Position numbers and translations under genes: made by a program. Shown here piece after piece: positions 37,801 to 46,261 of a stretch of DNA of 64,000 bases (positions are counted from its first letter, which is position 1; every line of letters starts with the position of its first letter). The stretch is taken from NCBI GenBank assembly GCA_944474755.1, contig OX104113.1, positions 63,446,074-63,510,073 of the forward strand, read 5' to 3'. This DNA is from Limnoperna fortunei (lineage: Eukaryota; Mollusca; Bivalvia; Mytilida; Modiolidae). The notes below the pieces were generated by a model. It did not search any database and was not told the origin of the DNA. It worked only from the letters and a program-made list of their open reading frames with translations.

Positions 37801-38108
37801 GTAAGTTAGCAAGTCTTTGCAAGATTGATTCGTGTTTCACAAATCACTTACCACGTAAGTATCACGATTAAACAGAAAATATGTAAATTAGTCTAGATAC
37901 CCTTGTCTTCTGTTATTTTTGTCATTAACTTTTGTCGTGTTATGTGCTCATTTTGGGTAGATTCCTTCGATTTATGCATGCTGGCAGCAAGTAAAAGTGG
38001 TCCGCGGATAGGAAATAACTTTTTCCCTCTGTTGCTAGATTTGAACGATCTGGACCAAGTTGTTTGAATACGATGTCTCACAGTAAAAATGGTGGACAAT
38101 TTATTCAT
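22818..38108 (-). CDS. MACROD-type mono-ADP-ribosyl hydrolase (10 exons, complete)
   Basis: Exons on the minus strand: 38108-37901, 36582-36448, 33670-33515, 32877-32782, 31889-31869 (21 nt), 30312-30209, 27698-27668 (31 nt), 26528-26449, 25824-25731 and 23419-22818. All junctions are GT/AG and all phases agree, giving 508 residues. Residues 1-35 are basic with no acidic residue ([20 protein letters not shown]), like a mitochondrial presequence. [10 protein letters not shown] (about 76-85) matches the MACROD pre-domain helix. The macro domain is about 136-300: DAIVNAAN (151-158), the catalytic loop [14 protein letters not shown] with D168 and H172, [10 protein letters not shown], and the phosphate-binding loop STGIYG (246-251). 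MACROD enzymes remove mono-ADP-ribose from Asp/Glu of proteins and hydrolyse O-acetyl-ADP-ribose. Residues 309-507 form a Lys/Glu/Asp/Ser-rich, probably disordered tail as in MACROD2. Because it joins a MACROD1-like N-terminus to a MACROD2-like tail, I give no paralogue symbol. The start is the first ATG of an open first exon; an upstream non-coding exon is possible. Confidence 0.9.
23401..23735. repeat. 65-bp tandem repeat carrying copies of a MACROD 3' splice site
   Basis: Units start (GATTCCCC or GATTCACC) at 23401, 23466, 23531, 23596, 23656 and a partial one at 23718. Periods are 65, 65, 65, 60 and 62. The first unit is the real junction of the last MACROD exon: on the minus strand TTTTTTGTAG/ACAGACTTGAAGG. 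Four further units repeat the pyrimidine tract, the AG and the first 20 bp of the exon. Details are in the findings. Confidence 0.95.
23835..24960. repeat. Degenerate tandem repeat (about 115-130 bp unit) in MACROD intron
   Basis: GGTCAGGTGACACCTACCAG and relatives recur at about 23862, 24000, 24118, 24653, 24795 and 24927. They alternate with TAACTTTAATGTAGTTACTG-type and CATGCATGGTTAC-type segments. The array is interrupted by the palindromic MITE at 24250-24423. Confidence 0.75.
24250..24423. mobile_element. 174-bp palindromic MITE (hairpin)
   Basis: ATAGGATAATTAATTGGGCG begins it, and its mirror CCCAATTGATTATCCTAT ends it. GAATATCCAAAATATGATCA at the left matches TGATCATATTTTGGATATTC at the right perfectly, and the centre (GATTAAACGAGTGCG and CGCACGAGTTTAATC) is again paired. 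Almost the entire element can fold into one hairpin. Confidence 0.85.
25138..25670. repeat. Dispersed repeat with about 145-bp internal tandem units
   Basis: It begins CCCCACAGTGGGGGGTATAT and contains three copies of GAATCTTTGTCACATAGTCC (one slightly changed), each followed by a TTGTGCACCTGATATTTTAC block. It lies in the last intron of the MACROD-type gene. Confidence 0.75.
27120..27400. repeat. Palindromic dispersed repeat, copy 2
   Basis: A diverged copy of 297-660. It shares GATTGGATGTCAGA-like text, GATGTGAAAGTTGTTGGTTT, AGAAATAGGTACTTTCATG, AAATTTCTATCA and GGTCTTTCCCAAAG. MACROD intron. Confidence 0.65.
27785..28060. repeat. Dispersed repeat, copy 1 (pair with 34330-34660)
   Basis: Shared blocks with the second copy: ATTACTGTGAGCTAATGCTC, TTGAGAAAAATTGTTATGG against CTGAGAAAAATGTGAAAAAA, and GTATACCCC near the end. 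MACROD intron. Confidence 0.6.
28411..28748. mobile_element. Foldback/MITE-like element of about 340 bp
   Basis: GAATTCCCTATTTTCGGAAT is mirrored by ACCGCAAGTAGGGAATTGAT. CCCATTTGCAAGAGTTATCT is mirrored by AGATAACTCTGCAAATGGGA, and AGCAGGTATCTAGTATTG by TATTATAAAGTACCTGCT. MACROD intron. Confidence 0.65.
29597..29860 (-). mobile_element. tRNA-derived SINE (old)
   Basis: Reversed full-length SINE: tail GTTTAATGCCACTTTCAGCA at its left and a tRNA-like head ending near GTCAGCCACCTAGGTCCC. It is diverged from 8291-8553, and no clean target duplication is seen. Confidence 0.8.
31452..31712 (+). mobile_element. tRNA-derived SINE
   Basis: Head GAGCCTTGGTGGCCGAGTGG with A box TGGCCGAGTGG and B box GATTCGATTCT. 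The body is typical, and the tail CACCAAACAACCAAACC replaces the usual GGCGTTAAAC. It lies about 160 bp from the 21-nt MACROD exon. Confidence 0.85.
33988..34087. mobile_element. 100-bp hairpin MITE
   Basis: CATATATACCACGCCTTTTA is mirrored by TAAAAGATATGGTATATGTA, and CCATTTAACGTATTTAAACT by AGTTTAAATATGTTAAATGG. The loop is about 15 bp. MACROD intron. Confidence 0.75.
34113..34179 (+). mobile_element. Very short SINE 3' end with perfect target duplication
   Basis: Only 67 bp: CACGTCCTGAATATAGCTGA through GACGTTAAACAAC and (AATC)n. The 13-bp sequence AGTAATATTAAAT flanks both sides (34100-34112 and 34180-34192). This proves target-primed insertion of a severely 5'-truncated SINE. Its tail belongs to a different family from 8291-8553. 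Confidence 0.85.
34330..34660. repeat. Dispersed repeat, copy 2 (pair with 27785-28060)
   Basis: Diverged copy with ATTACTATGAGCTGATGCTC, GGCTGAGAAAAATGTGA and GTATACCCC near the end. MACROD intron. Confidence 0.6.
34970..35800. repeat. Degenerate repeat region (GCAGTGGTGGCCATTATGGA type)
   Basis: Three or four strongly diverged units share CTGCAGTGGTGGCCATTATG, CTTGCGGTGGCAACCATTTT, GGATTTT and ATTCAATAAATGTTACTG-type segments, about 290-300 bp apart. MACROD intron. Confidence 0.5.
36098..36345 (-). mobile_element. tRNA-derived SINE
   Basis: Reversed copy from TTGTTTGTTTGTTTTAATAG to CTTGCCACCGAGGACC. It lies just 3' (in transcript sense) of MACROD exon 2. Confidence 0.85.
36774..36891 (-). 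mobile_element. 5'-truncated SINE with perfect target duplication
   Basis: Only 118 bp of the 3' half (TTTGTTTGTATGATGTTTAA to CCTTTGGTAGGA) lies between two copies of AGATCAAATATG (36762-36773 and 36892-36903). The clean duplication marks a rather young insertion. Confidence 0.88.
37604..37800 (-). mobile_element. SINE with internal deletion
   Basis: Reversed SINE with tail and tRNA-like head (TTGGCCGCTCAGGCCCC). The central part between TATCATG and GGCAATCCTTG is missing. It lies in MACROD intron 1, about 100 bp from exon 1. Confidence 0.82.
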
Positions 38109-38246
38109 ATCAAGGAAAACTGAAAGCAAACTGAAACTAATGAATAATTTCCATCCTGCTACAGGCGGAAGTTACACTACCAAACTTAAATGATTGTTGC
38201 ACAGCGGCAAGATAAGATTATCCGGAAAACGATTCGTATCAGTGAT

Positions 38247-38455
38247 GTTTTGTTTGTTTGTTTAACGCCACTTTTAGCAATTTTTCAGCTATATCATGGC
38301 GTCAAGTTTTTATTAGGGAAGCCGAAAACACCGACCTTTGATAGGAATACTTACAATCCTTGTCAATTATGATTTGAGTCGAGCGCACCTTGACCGCAGT
38401 AGGACTCACAGAACCCGCAGTCTCAGTGTTGACAGACCACGTTATCGGCCACCCA
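38247..38455 (-). mobile_element. SINE upstream of the MACROD start
   Basis: Reversed copy (TTTGTTTGTTTAACGCCACT to GACAGACCACGTTATCGGCC), about 140 bp upstream of the MACROD ATG. If transcription starts that far out, the SINE would be part of its promoter or 5' UTR. Confidence 0.8.
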
Positions 38456-38563
38456 ATCGGAAGTCGGCCGATATCCCGAAAACTGATTTGTGTCCCTTTT
38501 CCGTATATATGTCTTTTACTGGGCCATACTTGACTCGGTATGATGACGTCACTGAATCTGTGA

Positions 38564-38860
38564 CCAGCAAACACATGACGTAAAATCTAACGTTGGTTAT
38601 AAGTTGTGAGAATGTCGGACCTGACGTTACTTATCAACAACGAAAATGCAACGTTGTTGTTACGTCTTTAATTCGTAACGTAATTAAGCACGTTTAACTG
38701 ACGTTGTTAAAACGTTGTCAAAAATAGCAACATTTGTATAACATTGTGTATACGTTGTTAAATCACGTAAAACATAACGTTAATTCAACGTGTTTTTTAC
38801 GTTACAATAAACTTAGCGAACATATTTGCAACGTCCTTGTAACATTTATTAGTGTTCGAC
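38564..38860. repeat. AACGTT-rich block beginning CCAGCAAAC
   Basis: About 300 bp with at least ten AACGTT/ACGTT/ACGTTG motifs, many in inverted pairs. The first bases CCAGCAAACA are the reverse complement of the end (TGTTTGCTGG-like) of the AACGTT-rich block repeated inside the tandem array (46262-46556 and copies). Confidence 0.7.
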
Positions 38861-39472
38861 TTATTTAAGAACCCATGTACGATTTTTTGAAAAGATAGTG
38901 TGTTGGGTTGGAGTAGATGGAGATTAGATAAAAAATATTTTACAGTTTAACATGTATGTTTTAAAATAAAGAATATAGTTTAAATATTTTAAGTATTTTA
39001 AAACAAATGATATTAAACAATTTTTCTTTCTGTTTAAAAATCTTTCATGGATTGAAGACTGGGTGGGAGGGTTTCGACATAATAGATTCTGTACATTTAA
39101 AAAAAATAAATGAATTTCCACAAGAATTTAATTAGCATGTTCCTTCTCAATCTGTTTTGCTTTTTTCAAATGGTCTCTTACTGTGTTTTTTATTAACTGG
39201 CGGTTAACGGGGGTGGGGGATTGCAACATAGATACTTTACATTGTATCAAATTTTATGAATTTCTACCAAAATTAATTAACATTTCCCGGTCAGTTTCGT
39301 TCCCTTTATTTCTCTGTATATATCTCTTACAGTGGATTTTGTTCTTGCCGATCGAATGTAAATAGCAGGGGTCATGAAATTACACAAGTGTTGTAAAACC
39401 ACCCGTGCATGCGTAATTTGATATCTTGTGAGTGTTTGCTATTGAAACAAAGAAATCTGGGTCATTCGCAAC

Positions 39473-41519
39473 ATGGAAAGAAAAGACAAAGCTCAGAAGT
39501 AAGTATATACAAGATACAATAGACAAAATTCATAAGAAAACGTTTACCATAGTTTTGATATGCAATCATTCTTCTTTTAATTCTTTAAGAACACGAATTT
39601 GAATATTGTATATGTTTAGTTGTGACATTCGCACAATTTAATTCCTTTTTCTAAAAATCACGTTCGAATATTTATAGTTCTACTACACGCACTTGAGTCC
39701 TGTAAGCGCCTATCGTTTAATTGAAAACAAGAATGAATAGAAATGCGTGTATAAAATGCAGTAATATTTTAGACCTAGTCGTGTCATAAATGTCAGAGGA
39801 AAGCACACACTGGCTGCTCACTCTGCAGATTTAAGACCTCGACGGTAGGCGAGTGCGGAAACTGGGGTACTGGAGTAGGCCAACGTTACATCGGAGCAGC
39901 CGGCCGCTAGAAGAACATATGCTGCCGAGTTCTTCGACTGGGTATCCTGAAGGCTGGGCTTCGACAAACCCACCATGGTGGAGTCCATGGACTACTAACA
40001 ACTAACAACCGTCCGACCGAGGGTATTTATTTATCAGTGTAGGACGTTTAAAAACCACCAACAAGAAGAAAAAGACCTATTCATTTGGGTCTTATAATGT
40101 ATTTATAGTTGATCTTTTTTCGTGAAATATGTCCTTAACGCATTTCAGCCAGTCGACATTTTCTTATGTGCATTTGGACCCCAAACTGAAATATTTTGTA
40201 AACATCGCTTATACAGGAAATAATCAGGTTCCTATTATTCTTCTTTCATTTTTGCACATATTTCAGTAGGATTAAGATATATGTATAGTAAAATCATTTA
40301 TTGGTTTTTTTATCGTCGTACAGCTCAAGCTGTTTACTGCTCTGGGTGGTAGCTCTGGTTGGGACTCCATACGGCGAATGATGAAGACAATTTGCAGCAA
40401 TGCATTATGGTCTGACTACAGTTTACTAGGGAAAAAGGACAGCTGCCATTACCGAATCTTTCTGTGTGTTGTCAGATGATGATACTTAAGTTATTTTCTA
40501 AATCATTGTATTATAATTAATAATCAATCCACAACACAGGATTGTTACGTGTTACATAATACATGCTTATATGAAAGGAAGAGCAAAAATGTTTTTGTTA
40601 ACACTTTTAAATAATTATTATTTGGACCAATATGAAACTGTAAACCCTTATCAATCTTTGCAAATGAGCAATTTATCGAAGTACAACTACTGTTTACCAG
40701 ATGACAAAAAAAATACCGAAAGATTTATTAATTATTTTCTTTTTCTTCAGGGGCATACAGAAAAAAATCCTCCGTCAGCCACAGAAATGGATGCGAAGGA
40801 GATTATAACGGAATGCCTAAAACATGCCCCTATTAGGCCAGGGGATCCAAATGTAAGGTAAGTTTAATAATTGCTTTCTTAGGGTAAACCAAATAATACT
40901 GTATTCAGAACATAGATTGTCTCAAAACATTTTCAGATTTATGTTAGTTTTTCCTTAAATTGTGGTTGACGCAATTTTCAGCAATTTTTCAGCTGTATCA
41001 TGAAGCCAAAGTTTTTTTGCGGGAGGAATACACAGTAAAAAGCCCGAACAAACCTCAATCCTTGTCTATTATTAAGTTTTGTATTCGAGCACACCCTGCA
41101 AGTCGTAAGGCGCGATCCCGCGACCGCAGCGTTTACAGAAACGTGGTCAATAGAAGATGACTAACTACCATAACCACGCGACCACCGACGCCCTCGTTTC
41201 AAAATATTAGCGTACAGACACACACTGATATAAAAACTTGTATCATGGGACCAAATTCATAAAATTACAGTACATTTTCTGTAAAGCTTTACACACACTT
41301 CAAACATGACCACTGCTACCATGTCGTATAAAGAATGCTTAATGTACTCAATTAAAAAATAATAATGTAATAGATGGTTAAAAAGAGTCTATCAGATAAA
41401 GAAATTATTGCTTTAATTCTTATGAAAAAAATAGGAAGATGCAAGACATTTAATTAATTAATTTATTTATTTATTTATTTATTTTTAGGTGCCAGAATCC
41501 AGACAGCAACCAGTTGTAA
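39473..41519 (+). CDS. Tentative small spliced gene of unknown function
   Basis: Three pieces have good splice signals. A short first exon runs from ATG 39473 to AA/GTAAGT at 39498 (MERKDKAQ). An exon at 40751-40857 (TTTTCTTCAG before, AG/GTAAGT after) is open over 35 codons (GHTEKNPPSATEMDAKEIIT, then ECLKHAPIRPGDPNV). A last exon starts at 41489 and ends with stop at 41519 (RCQNPDSNQL). The second and third join in phase. The first and second do not join directly in the long frame, so an intermediate exon must exist (40323-40347 would fit the phase, with a weak donor), or the first exon is wrong. No family was recognised. The last exon lies inside the tandem array and is therefore present four times (41489, 50688, 53655, 58328, approximate for the later three). 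Confidence 0.38.
39780..40020. other. GC-richer, coding-like island
   Basis: A local rise in GC. The plus frame from about 39783 is open for some 43 codons (HKCQRKAHTGCSLCRFKTST) and then stops. No splice signals fit the neighbouring exons. It could be a transposon relic or an unidentified exon. Confidence 0.3.
40957..41200 (-). mobile_element. Old SINE inside array copy 1
   Basis: Diverged reversed SINE (GCAATTTTTCAGCTGTATCA at the tail side, GACCACCGACGCC at the head side). Copies at 50160-50402, 53122-53365 and 57795-58038 come from the tandem duplication, not from separate insertions. The 66-codon frame seen in each copy is a reading of this SINE. Confidence 0.8.
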
Positions 41520-41579
41520 CTGTATTGCAAAACTCGGCAAAATCTTTTAAAAAGTTAATATATTGATTGTATATTACAA

Positions 41580-44500
41580 TTATCTTTATTCAATAATGCA
41601 TAATTATACCCCTAAGGGTTGAAAGCATACAAATAAACAATTACAAATAAACATTGAAACTTCAAATACACAAGATTGTTTAAGTGCATATATAATAACA
41701 ACTATATATGATAAATAAAAGTATTATCAGTAGTGGTGAATCATGCAATTACAGGTTCCACTTTCCTCAGTACAAGTGACTTTTTTATAAATGTAGCAAC
41801 GTGTTGCAAGTGATTCGATGACGACAATATTTTCACTAGGTTATTTATTTGTATTATGTCATTTTCCAGTTTGAAAGTTTTAATATTTTTATGTTCAAAT
41901 TCATCTCTAATAGATTTGTATTTAGGGCATTTGAAGAAGAAATGGAATTCGTCTTCAATGTCATTTGTATGACAGTACTGGCATATTCTATTTTCTCTTT
42001 TTATTCGTTTATATCGCCCTTTTTCAATTTCTAAAAAGTGATCACTTATTCGCATTTTGCATAAATTTTTTCTATTTTCGAAATCAGTTTTCATAATGAA
42101 ACTTTCAATTTTGTATTCAGTTTTAATTTGGCTGTATAGAAATATTTTATTGTCATTAGTAGATGATTTTAGTTTATTAAAGAATAAGTCTACATATTTT
42201 TTTTTCAATTTTTGTTTCATATAATTAAGAGATGTTTGATTCAAGTAGTCTAATTTGTTTAAATCAATATCGTTTGATATGCATATATTATTCACATATG
42301 AATACCACGAATATGTTCCATTTGTATGAAGATTTTTTGATAAAATAAAAGCATCGTCCAATAATGGATTGCTAGTGCGACTTAAAAATCTTATTAGATA
42401 CTTGACGGATTGCATTTTAATGAATGTATCTAATGGATATTGAGCTAATTCGGCTCGAGCTGCTATATTAACTGCTTGTTTGCTGAGTCCCAATATAAAT
42501 TTACAGAATTTCAAGTTTGATTTTTCTATGTAGCTAGTATCTATAAGTGAAATGATATCAAATTTTGGATTATCTTTGCTTCTGTTTAAAGATTTAATAA
42601 CTTTTTCATAAAAGTCCATATACCAAATTTCTGAGTTATATGTAAGGATTGGTCTAACTAAAGATTCAAAAAGTTTTTTATATACGTTTAAAGGTATATT
42701 TGTTAGTGGGTTTAAATATTTAAACATTGAGAACATTACTTTGTTTCCCTTTTTGGATAGTTCTAAATGAGAGGAGTGAAATTTTCCTGACGATTCAATA
42801 ATATTTCCTAGATATTTATATTTCAATACTATTTCTATTTTTTCTTCACCAATGAAAAAGTCATTTATATTATCTATTATATTTTTTTGTTTGAATATCA
42901 TAATTTTAGTCTTTTTTGTATTAATTGAAAGTTGCCAATTAAGACAATATTCATGTAGTTTGTTTATAGATTTCTGAAGTCCTTTTGGAGTTTCAGAAAG
43001 TAGTAGGATATCGTCTGCAAACATTAAACAGTTTAGAGACATATTTTCAAGAGTAACTGGTTTACATTCCTGAGAAAAAATGTCAGGGATGTCATTTATA
43101 TATATATTAAAGAGTAGAGAGCTTAGGTTATCTCCTTGTTTCACACCTCTTTCTATAGTAACAGATTCCGATAAAAAGTGTTGCGATTTGACCGAGGCAG
43201 TAGAACATTGGTACATGTTTTTGATTGTATTATATAACTTTTTTCCTAAGTCTTTATTTTTTAACAGTTTATATAGTAGACCGATTCTCCAAACAGAATC
43301 AAAGGCTTTCCTTAAATCTACAAAACAGCCAAAAACTTTCTTTTTTTCATTGTTGACATATTTATTCAATAAAGTTTTAAGAACAAAGAGACTGTCTGAA
43401 GTTCGATTATTTTTGCGGAATCCAAATTGTGAAGGATTTATTTTAGCTTCAAATATGTTTAGAAGTCTAACATTTATAATCGAGTTGAAAAGTTTACTTA
43501 AACAGTTGGTTAGGGAAACTCCTCTGTAATTTGATAAAGTAGAGGCATCTCCACTTTTAAAAATTGGAACTATGAAGGAATGATTCCATTTTTGAGGGTA
43601 TAAAGATGTGTCTAGTATAAGATTGAAAAATTTTGCTAAAGCAGACAATAAGACAGAACTACTGTATTTTATTACTTCATAACATATAAGATCAGGACCA
43701 CAGCTTTTGCCATTCTTTAATCTTTTGATCTGGTCTTTGATCTCAGAAATAGTTATCGGTTTATCAGTATCTTTTTTGAGAAGATTTTGTTCTTGATTTA
43801 TTAGATCAAGATTTACTTCATTTTCAATGTTCTTATTAATTTTATTTGGATTTCCTTGATCTTTGAAATGGTTAGCAAATTGATTAAGATCAATATTTGG
43901 TTCATCTGTTACTTCCTTTTCATGTTTTATGTTTTTCAAAATTTTCCAAAATTCTTTGCTCTCATTTGTGGAAAGATTACTAATTTTGTTTATTATATTT
44001 TGTTTGTATTCTTTTTTTAATGACTTTGATAATTTTCTTAATGACTTAGAATAAAAAAAGAATTTTTGTTTGATTTCTTGATTATAAGGTAACAATTTGA
44101 GTTGTTTACTGTATTTATTTACTGTATTTCTTAATTCAAGATATTTATTATTGATGTGAGCTGATTTTTTCATCTTTTTTTTCTTTTTAAAGTATTTTTG
44201 TTTCATGCATTTAGCTGATAAATTGATATAAATGTCTGATATCTTTTCACTTGCCATGTTAACTCCATCTAAAGTCTTTTCAAAATTATAGTCATTATAG
44301 TTTGTTATATTTTGGAAAGTATGGTTTTCGTATAATTCTTTTTCTAATAGTATTCTGGACAATTTTGTCCATCTAAATACATATTCTTGTTTGTTGTAAT
44401 TGTTTTGAAAGTTGTTTATTATAGCATCACATTTAAGGTAAGTAATTAACTGATTATGATCAGAGAAGTGGGTTGGATATTGAACTTTAAAGTATTTGAC

Positions 44501-45629
44501 TGAGGACAAGAGTCTTTCGCTCACAATTGCATAATCCACCACACTACAACCCTTCTGATTAAAACATGTTATATTTCCAAATAGATCCCCAATAAATCTA
44601 CCATTGAGAAATCGTAATTTAGCAGAAACACAGAGATCTAATAATTCTCTTCCCTGTACATTGGCAATATTATCTTGTGTTTTTCTTGGAGTTTGGATGT
44701 CACCAGAATAATTATTTGGTAATATTTCACTTAGATGTGTATTGTTTTCATCATTTACAATAAAATCAGGTAAGTTGGATGTCCTTGAATTAAAGTCTCC
44801 CATAAGTAGTATTTTACCATTTTTTGATATATTACTTATTTCACTTTCTAAATTTTCATATTCATTATTATAATGAGGCGAGTTAATTGGTGGAATATAA
44901 ATAGCACATAAGAATATGTCTTCTTTTATACCAAAGAAATTTTTATCTAATTTAAGCCAAATTCTGTTTGGAGATTTTGAAATATTCTTTAAAAATATAA
45001 CTCCCTTCTTTATTTCATTTTTTATGTATATGATGATTCCTCCACTGTTTCTTTTGGCTTTTTTATTTTTGGTTCTAGTTGTTGAAATAGACTCATAATT
45101 AGGTATTTTAACACAAGTGTCCTTATTTTTCCAAGTTTCAATAAGAATATTGATATCATGTTTTAAACATTCTAAGAATTCAGAATCTCTGTGTTTCTGT
45201 CCTAATCCATTTACATTCCAACTCGAGATAGAGATGGTTTTAAAGTATTTGTATGATTTTGTATTAAACATATTATTTTACAATTTTGCAAGAAAAAAAA
45301 CTATCAAACCAATCATTCCTTTATTTTTGCTGTCTATCATTTTAAACAATAAAAATCCAATTTGTTGCACCTCTTATATTTCATGTAAATTCAATGTTTA
45401 ATTATATGTATTTACATTTTTTATATAATTATTCAGTGAACATTTTTTTTAGAACAGACAGTAGGTCTATGTTCATTAACAAAGACTGTTAATTGAACAA
45501 ATATATATAACACATCATACAAAAGTCTTAGATGATCATAATTCAAATACATATATATATATATATACATACACATACGCATACATATACATACATACAC
45601 ATACATACATACACATACACATACATATA
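41580..45629 (-). mobile_element. Complete non-LTR retrotransposon (LINE), 4050 bp
   Basis: Bounded by a 10-bp target duplication TATATTACAA (41570-41579 and 45630-45639). The other three array copies preserve the empty site with a single TATATTACAA. The 3' end (minus strand) is TTGAATAAAGATAA, with AATAAA six bases before the end and no poly(A). The 5' leader (45272-45629) ends in a (CATA)n/(TA)n tract (45549-45629). One intact ORF fills the rest. Confidence 0.95.
41741..45271 (-). CDS. LINE polyprotein: AP endonuclease and reverse transcriptase, 1176 aa
   Basis: A single uninterrupted ORF. The N-terminal apurinic-type endonuclease has SWNVNGLG (17-24), ET (45-46), GDFN (158-161), VVDYAIVSE (244-252) and SDH (270-272). 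It is followed by a Lys/Asn-rich linker (about 300-500). The reverse transcriptase runs from about 505 to 770, with YRGVSL (582-587), QFGFR (615-619), FVDLRKAFD (650-658, catalytic D652), GVKQGDNLSS (709-718) and the catalytic FADD (751-754). After the thumb, a C-terminal C-x2-C-x9-H-x4-C knuckle lies at 1097-1115. There is no RNase H and no separate ORF1 in the element. The endonuclease nicks target DNA and the RT copies the RNA at the nick. All catalytic motifs are intact, so the copy may be active. The clade was not decided; the I/Jockey-type assemblage is the best guess. Confidence 0.93.
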   Translation of the reverse strand: MFNTKSYKYFKTISISSWNVNGLGQKHRDSEFLECLKHDINILIETWKNKDTCVKIPNYESISTTRTKNKKAKRNSGGIIIYIKNEIKKGVIFLKNISKSPNRIWLKLDKNFFGIKEDIFLCAIYIPPINSPHYNNEYENLESEISNISKNGKILLMGDFNSRTSNLPDFIVNDENNTHLSEILPNNYSGDIQTPRKTQDNIANVQGRELLDLCVSAKLRFLNGRFIGDLFGNITCFNQKGCSVVDYAIVSERLLSSVKYFKVQYPTHFSDHNQLITYLKCDAIINNFQNNYNKQEYVFRWTKLSRILLEKELYENHTFQNITNYNDYNFEKTLDGVNMASEKISDIYINLSAKCMKQKYFKKKKKMKKSAHINNKYLELRNTVNKYSKQLKLLPYNQEIKQKFFFYSKSLRKLSKSLKKEYKQNIINKISNLSTNESKEFWKILKNIKHEKEVTDEPNIDLNQFANHFKDQGNPNKINKNIENEVNLDLINQEQNLLKKDTDKPITISEIKDQIKRLKNGKSCGPDLICYEVIKYSSSVLLSALAKFFNLILDTSLYPQKWNHSFIVPIFKSGDASTLSNYRGVSLTNCLSKLFNSIINVRLLNIFEAKINPSQFGFRKNNRTSDSLFVLKTLLNKYVNNEKKKVFGCFVDLRKAFDSVWRIGLLYKLLKNKDLGKKLYNTIKNMYQCSTASVKSQHFLSESVTIERGVKQGDNLSSLLFNIYINDIPDIFSQECKPVTLENMSLNCLMFADDILLLSETPKGLQKSINKLHEYCLNWQLSINTKKTKIMIFKQKNIIDNINDFFIGEEKIEIVLKYKYLGNIIESSGKFHSSHLELSKKGNKVMFSMFKYLNPLTNIPLNVYKKLFESLVRPILTYNSEIWYMDFYEKVIKSLNRSKDNPKFDIISLIDTSYIEKSNLKFCKFILGLSKQAVNIAARAELAQYPLDTFIKMQSVKYLIRFLSRTSNPLLDDAFILSKNLHTNGTYSWYSYVNNICISNDIDLNKLDYLNQTSLNYMKQKLKKKYVDLFFNKLKSSTNDNKIFLYSQIKTEYKIESFIMKTDFENRKNLCKMRISDHFLEIEKGRYKRIKRENRICQYCHTNDIEDEFHFFFKCPKYKSIRDEFEHKNIKTFKLENDIIQINNLVKILSSSNHLQHVATFIKKSLVLRKVEPVIA

Positions 45630-46261
45630 TATATTACAAAATTCTAAGATCCGATGTCATATAGATCTGTGTTGTGAATAAACTGCTTTTGTATTTTTTG
45701 CTCTCTCTACAACACTTATTGTTATTTATTTGCTTTGTGTATTGACTGTAAGTAATTGTTGAACATATGTTTTAATATGTATTGCCTTTGTGTGTTGTAA
45801 TTAATGTAGCTGTATTTGTGTCTCTATGTATTAATGTCTTAAATCAACTACTGTTGATATTTTCTTTGTGTCCTCTTGTACAACTGTGTGTCAGAGGCTT
45901 AATTAACTGTCTTGTAAAAATAGGAAACTCATTTATTTTTCTATTTAATTGTACAAGTCATTTGCATCGTTTTTCCTTTGAAAATCGTATTTTGTATTTC
46001 ACCCATGTATTTTGTGGAGCCTGCAGCAGAGCTTTTCGAGACATAAAGGCAGTTATATGTAGCTTTTTATATGTTCCTTGAATTCTTGAAATGTTCACCA
46101 TTTGGTTTCTCTTGCATTTGTTTTACGTTGGCTATCAGAGATGTATTGTTGTGGTTAATAAACACGATGCGGTTATGACCATATTTCTTTCGAGGAAAAA
46201 ACGGAACAGTGATTTTCAGGAAGACATTTTTTTTCATATATGCAACAATTGCATATTTCAA

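Noticed and set aside
43080..43529. 149-codon plus-strand ORF
   Set aside because: Antisense reading of the LINE RT domain.
46067..46261. 64-codon minus-strand ORF kept in all four array copies (also 51223, 54186, 58860)
   Set aside because: The conservation only reflects the recent duplication. The frame carries amino-acid changes between copies, and there is no homology or gene context.
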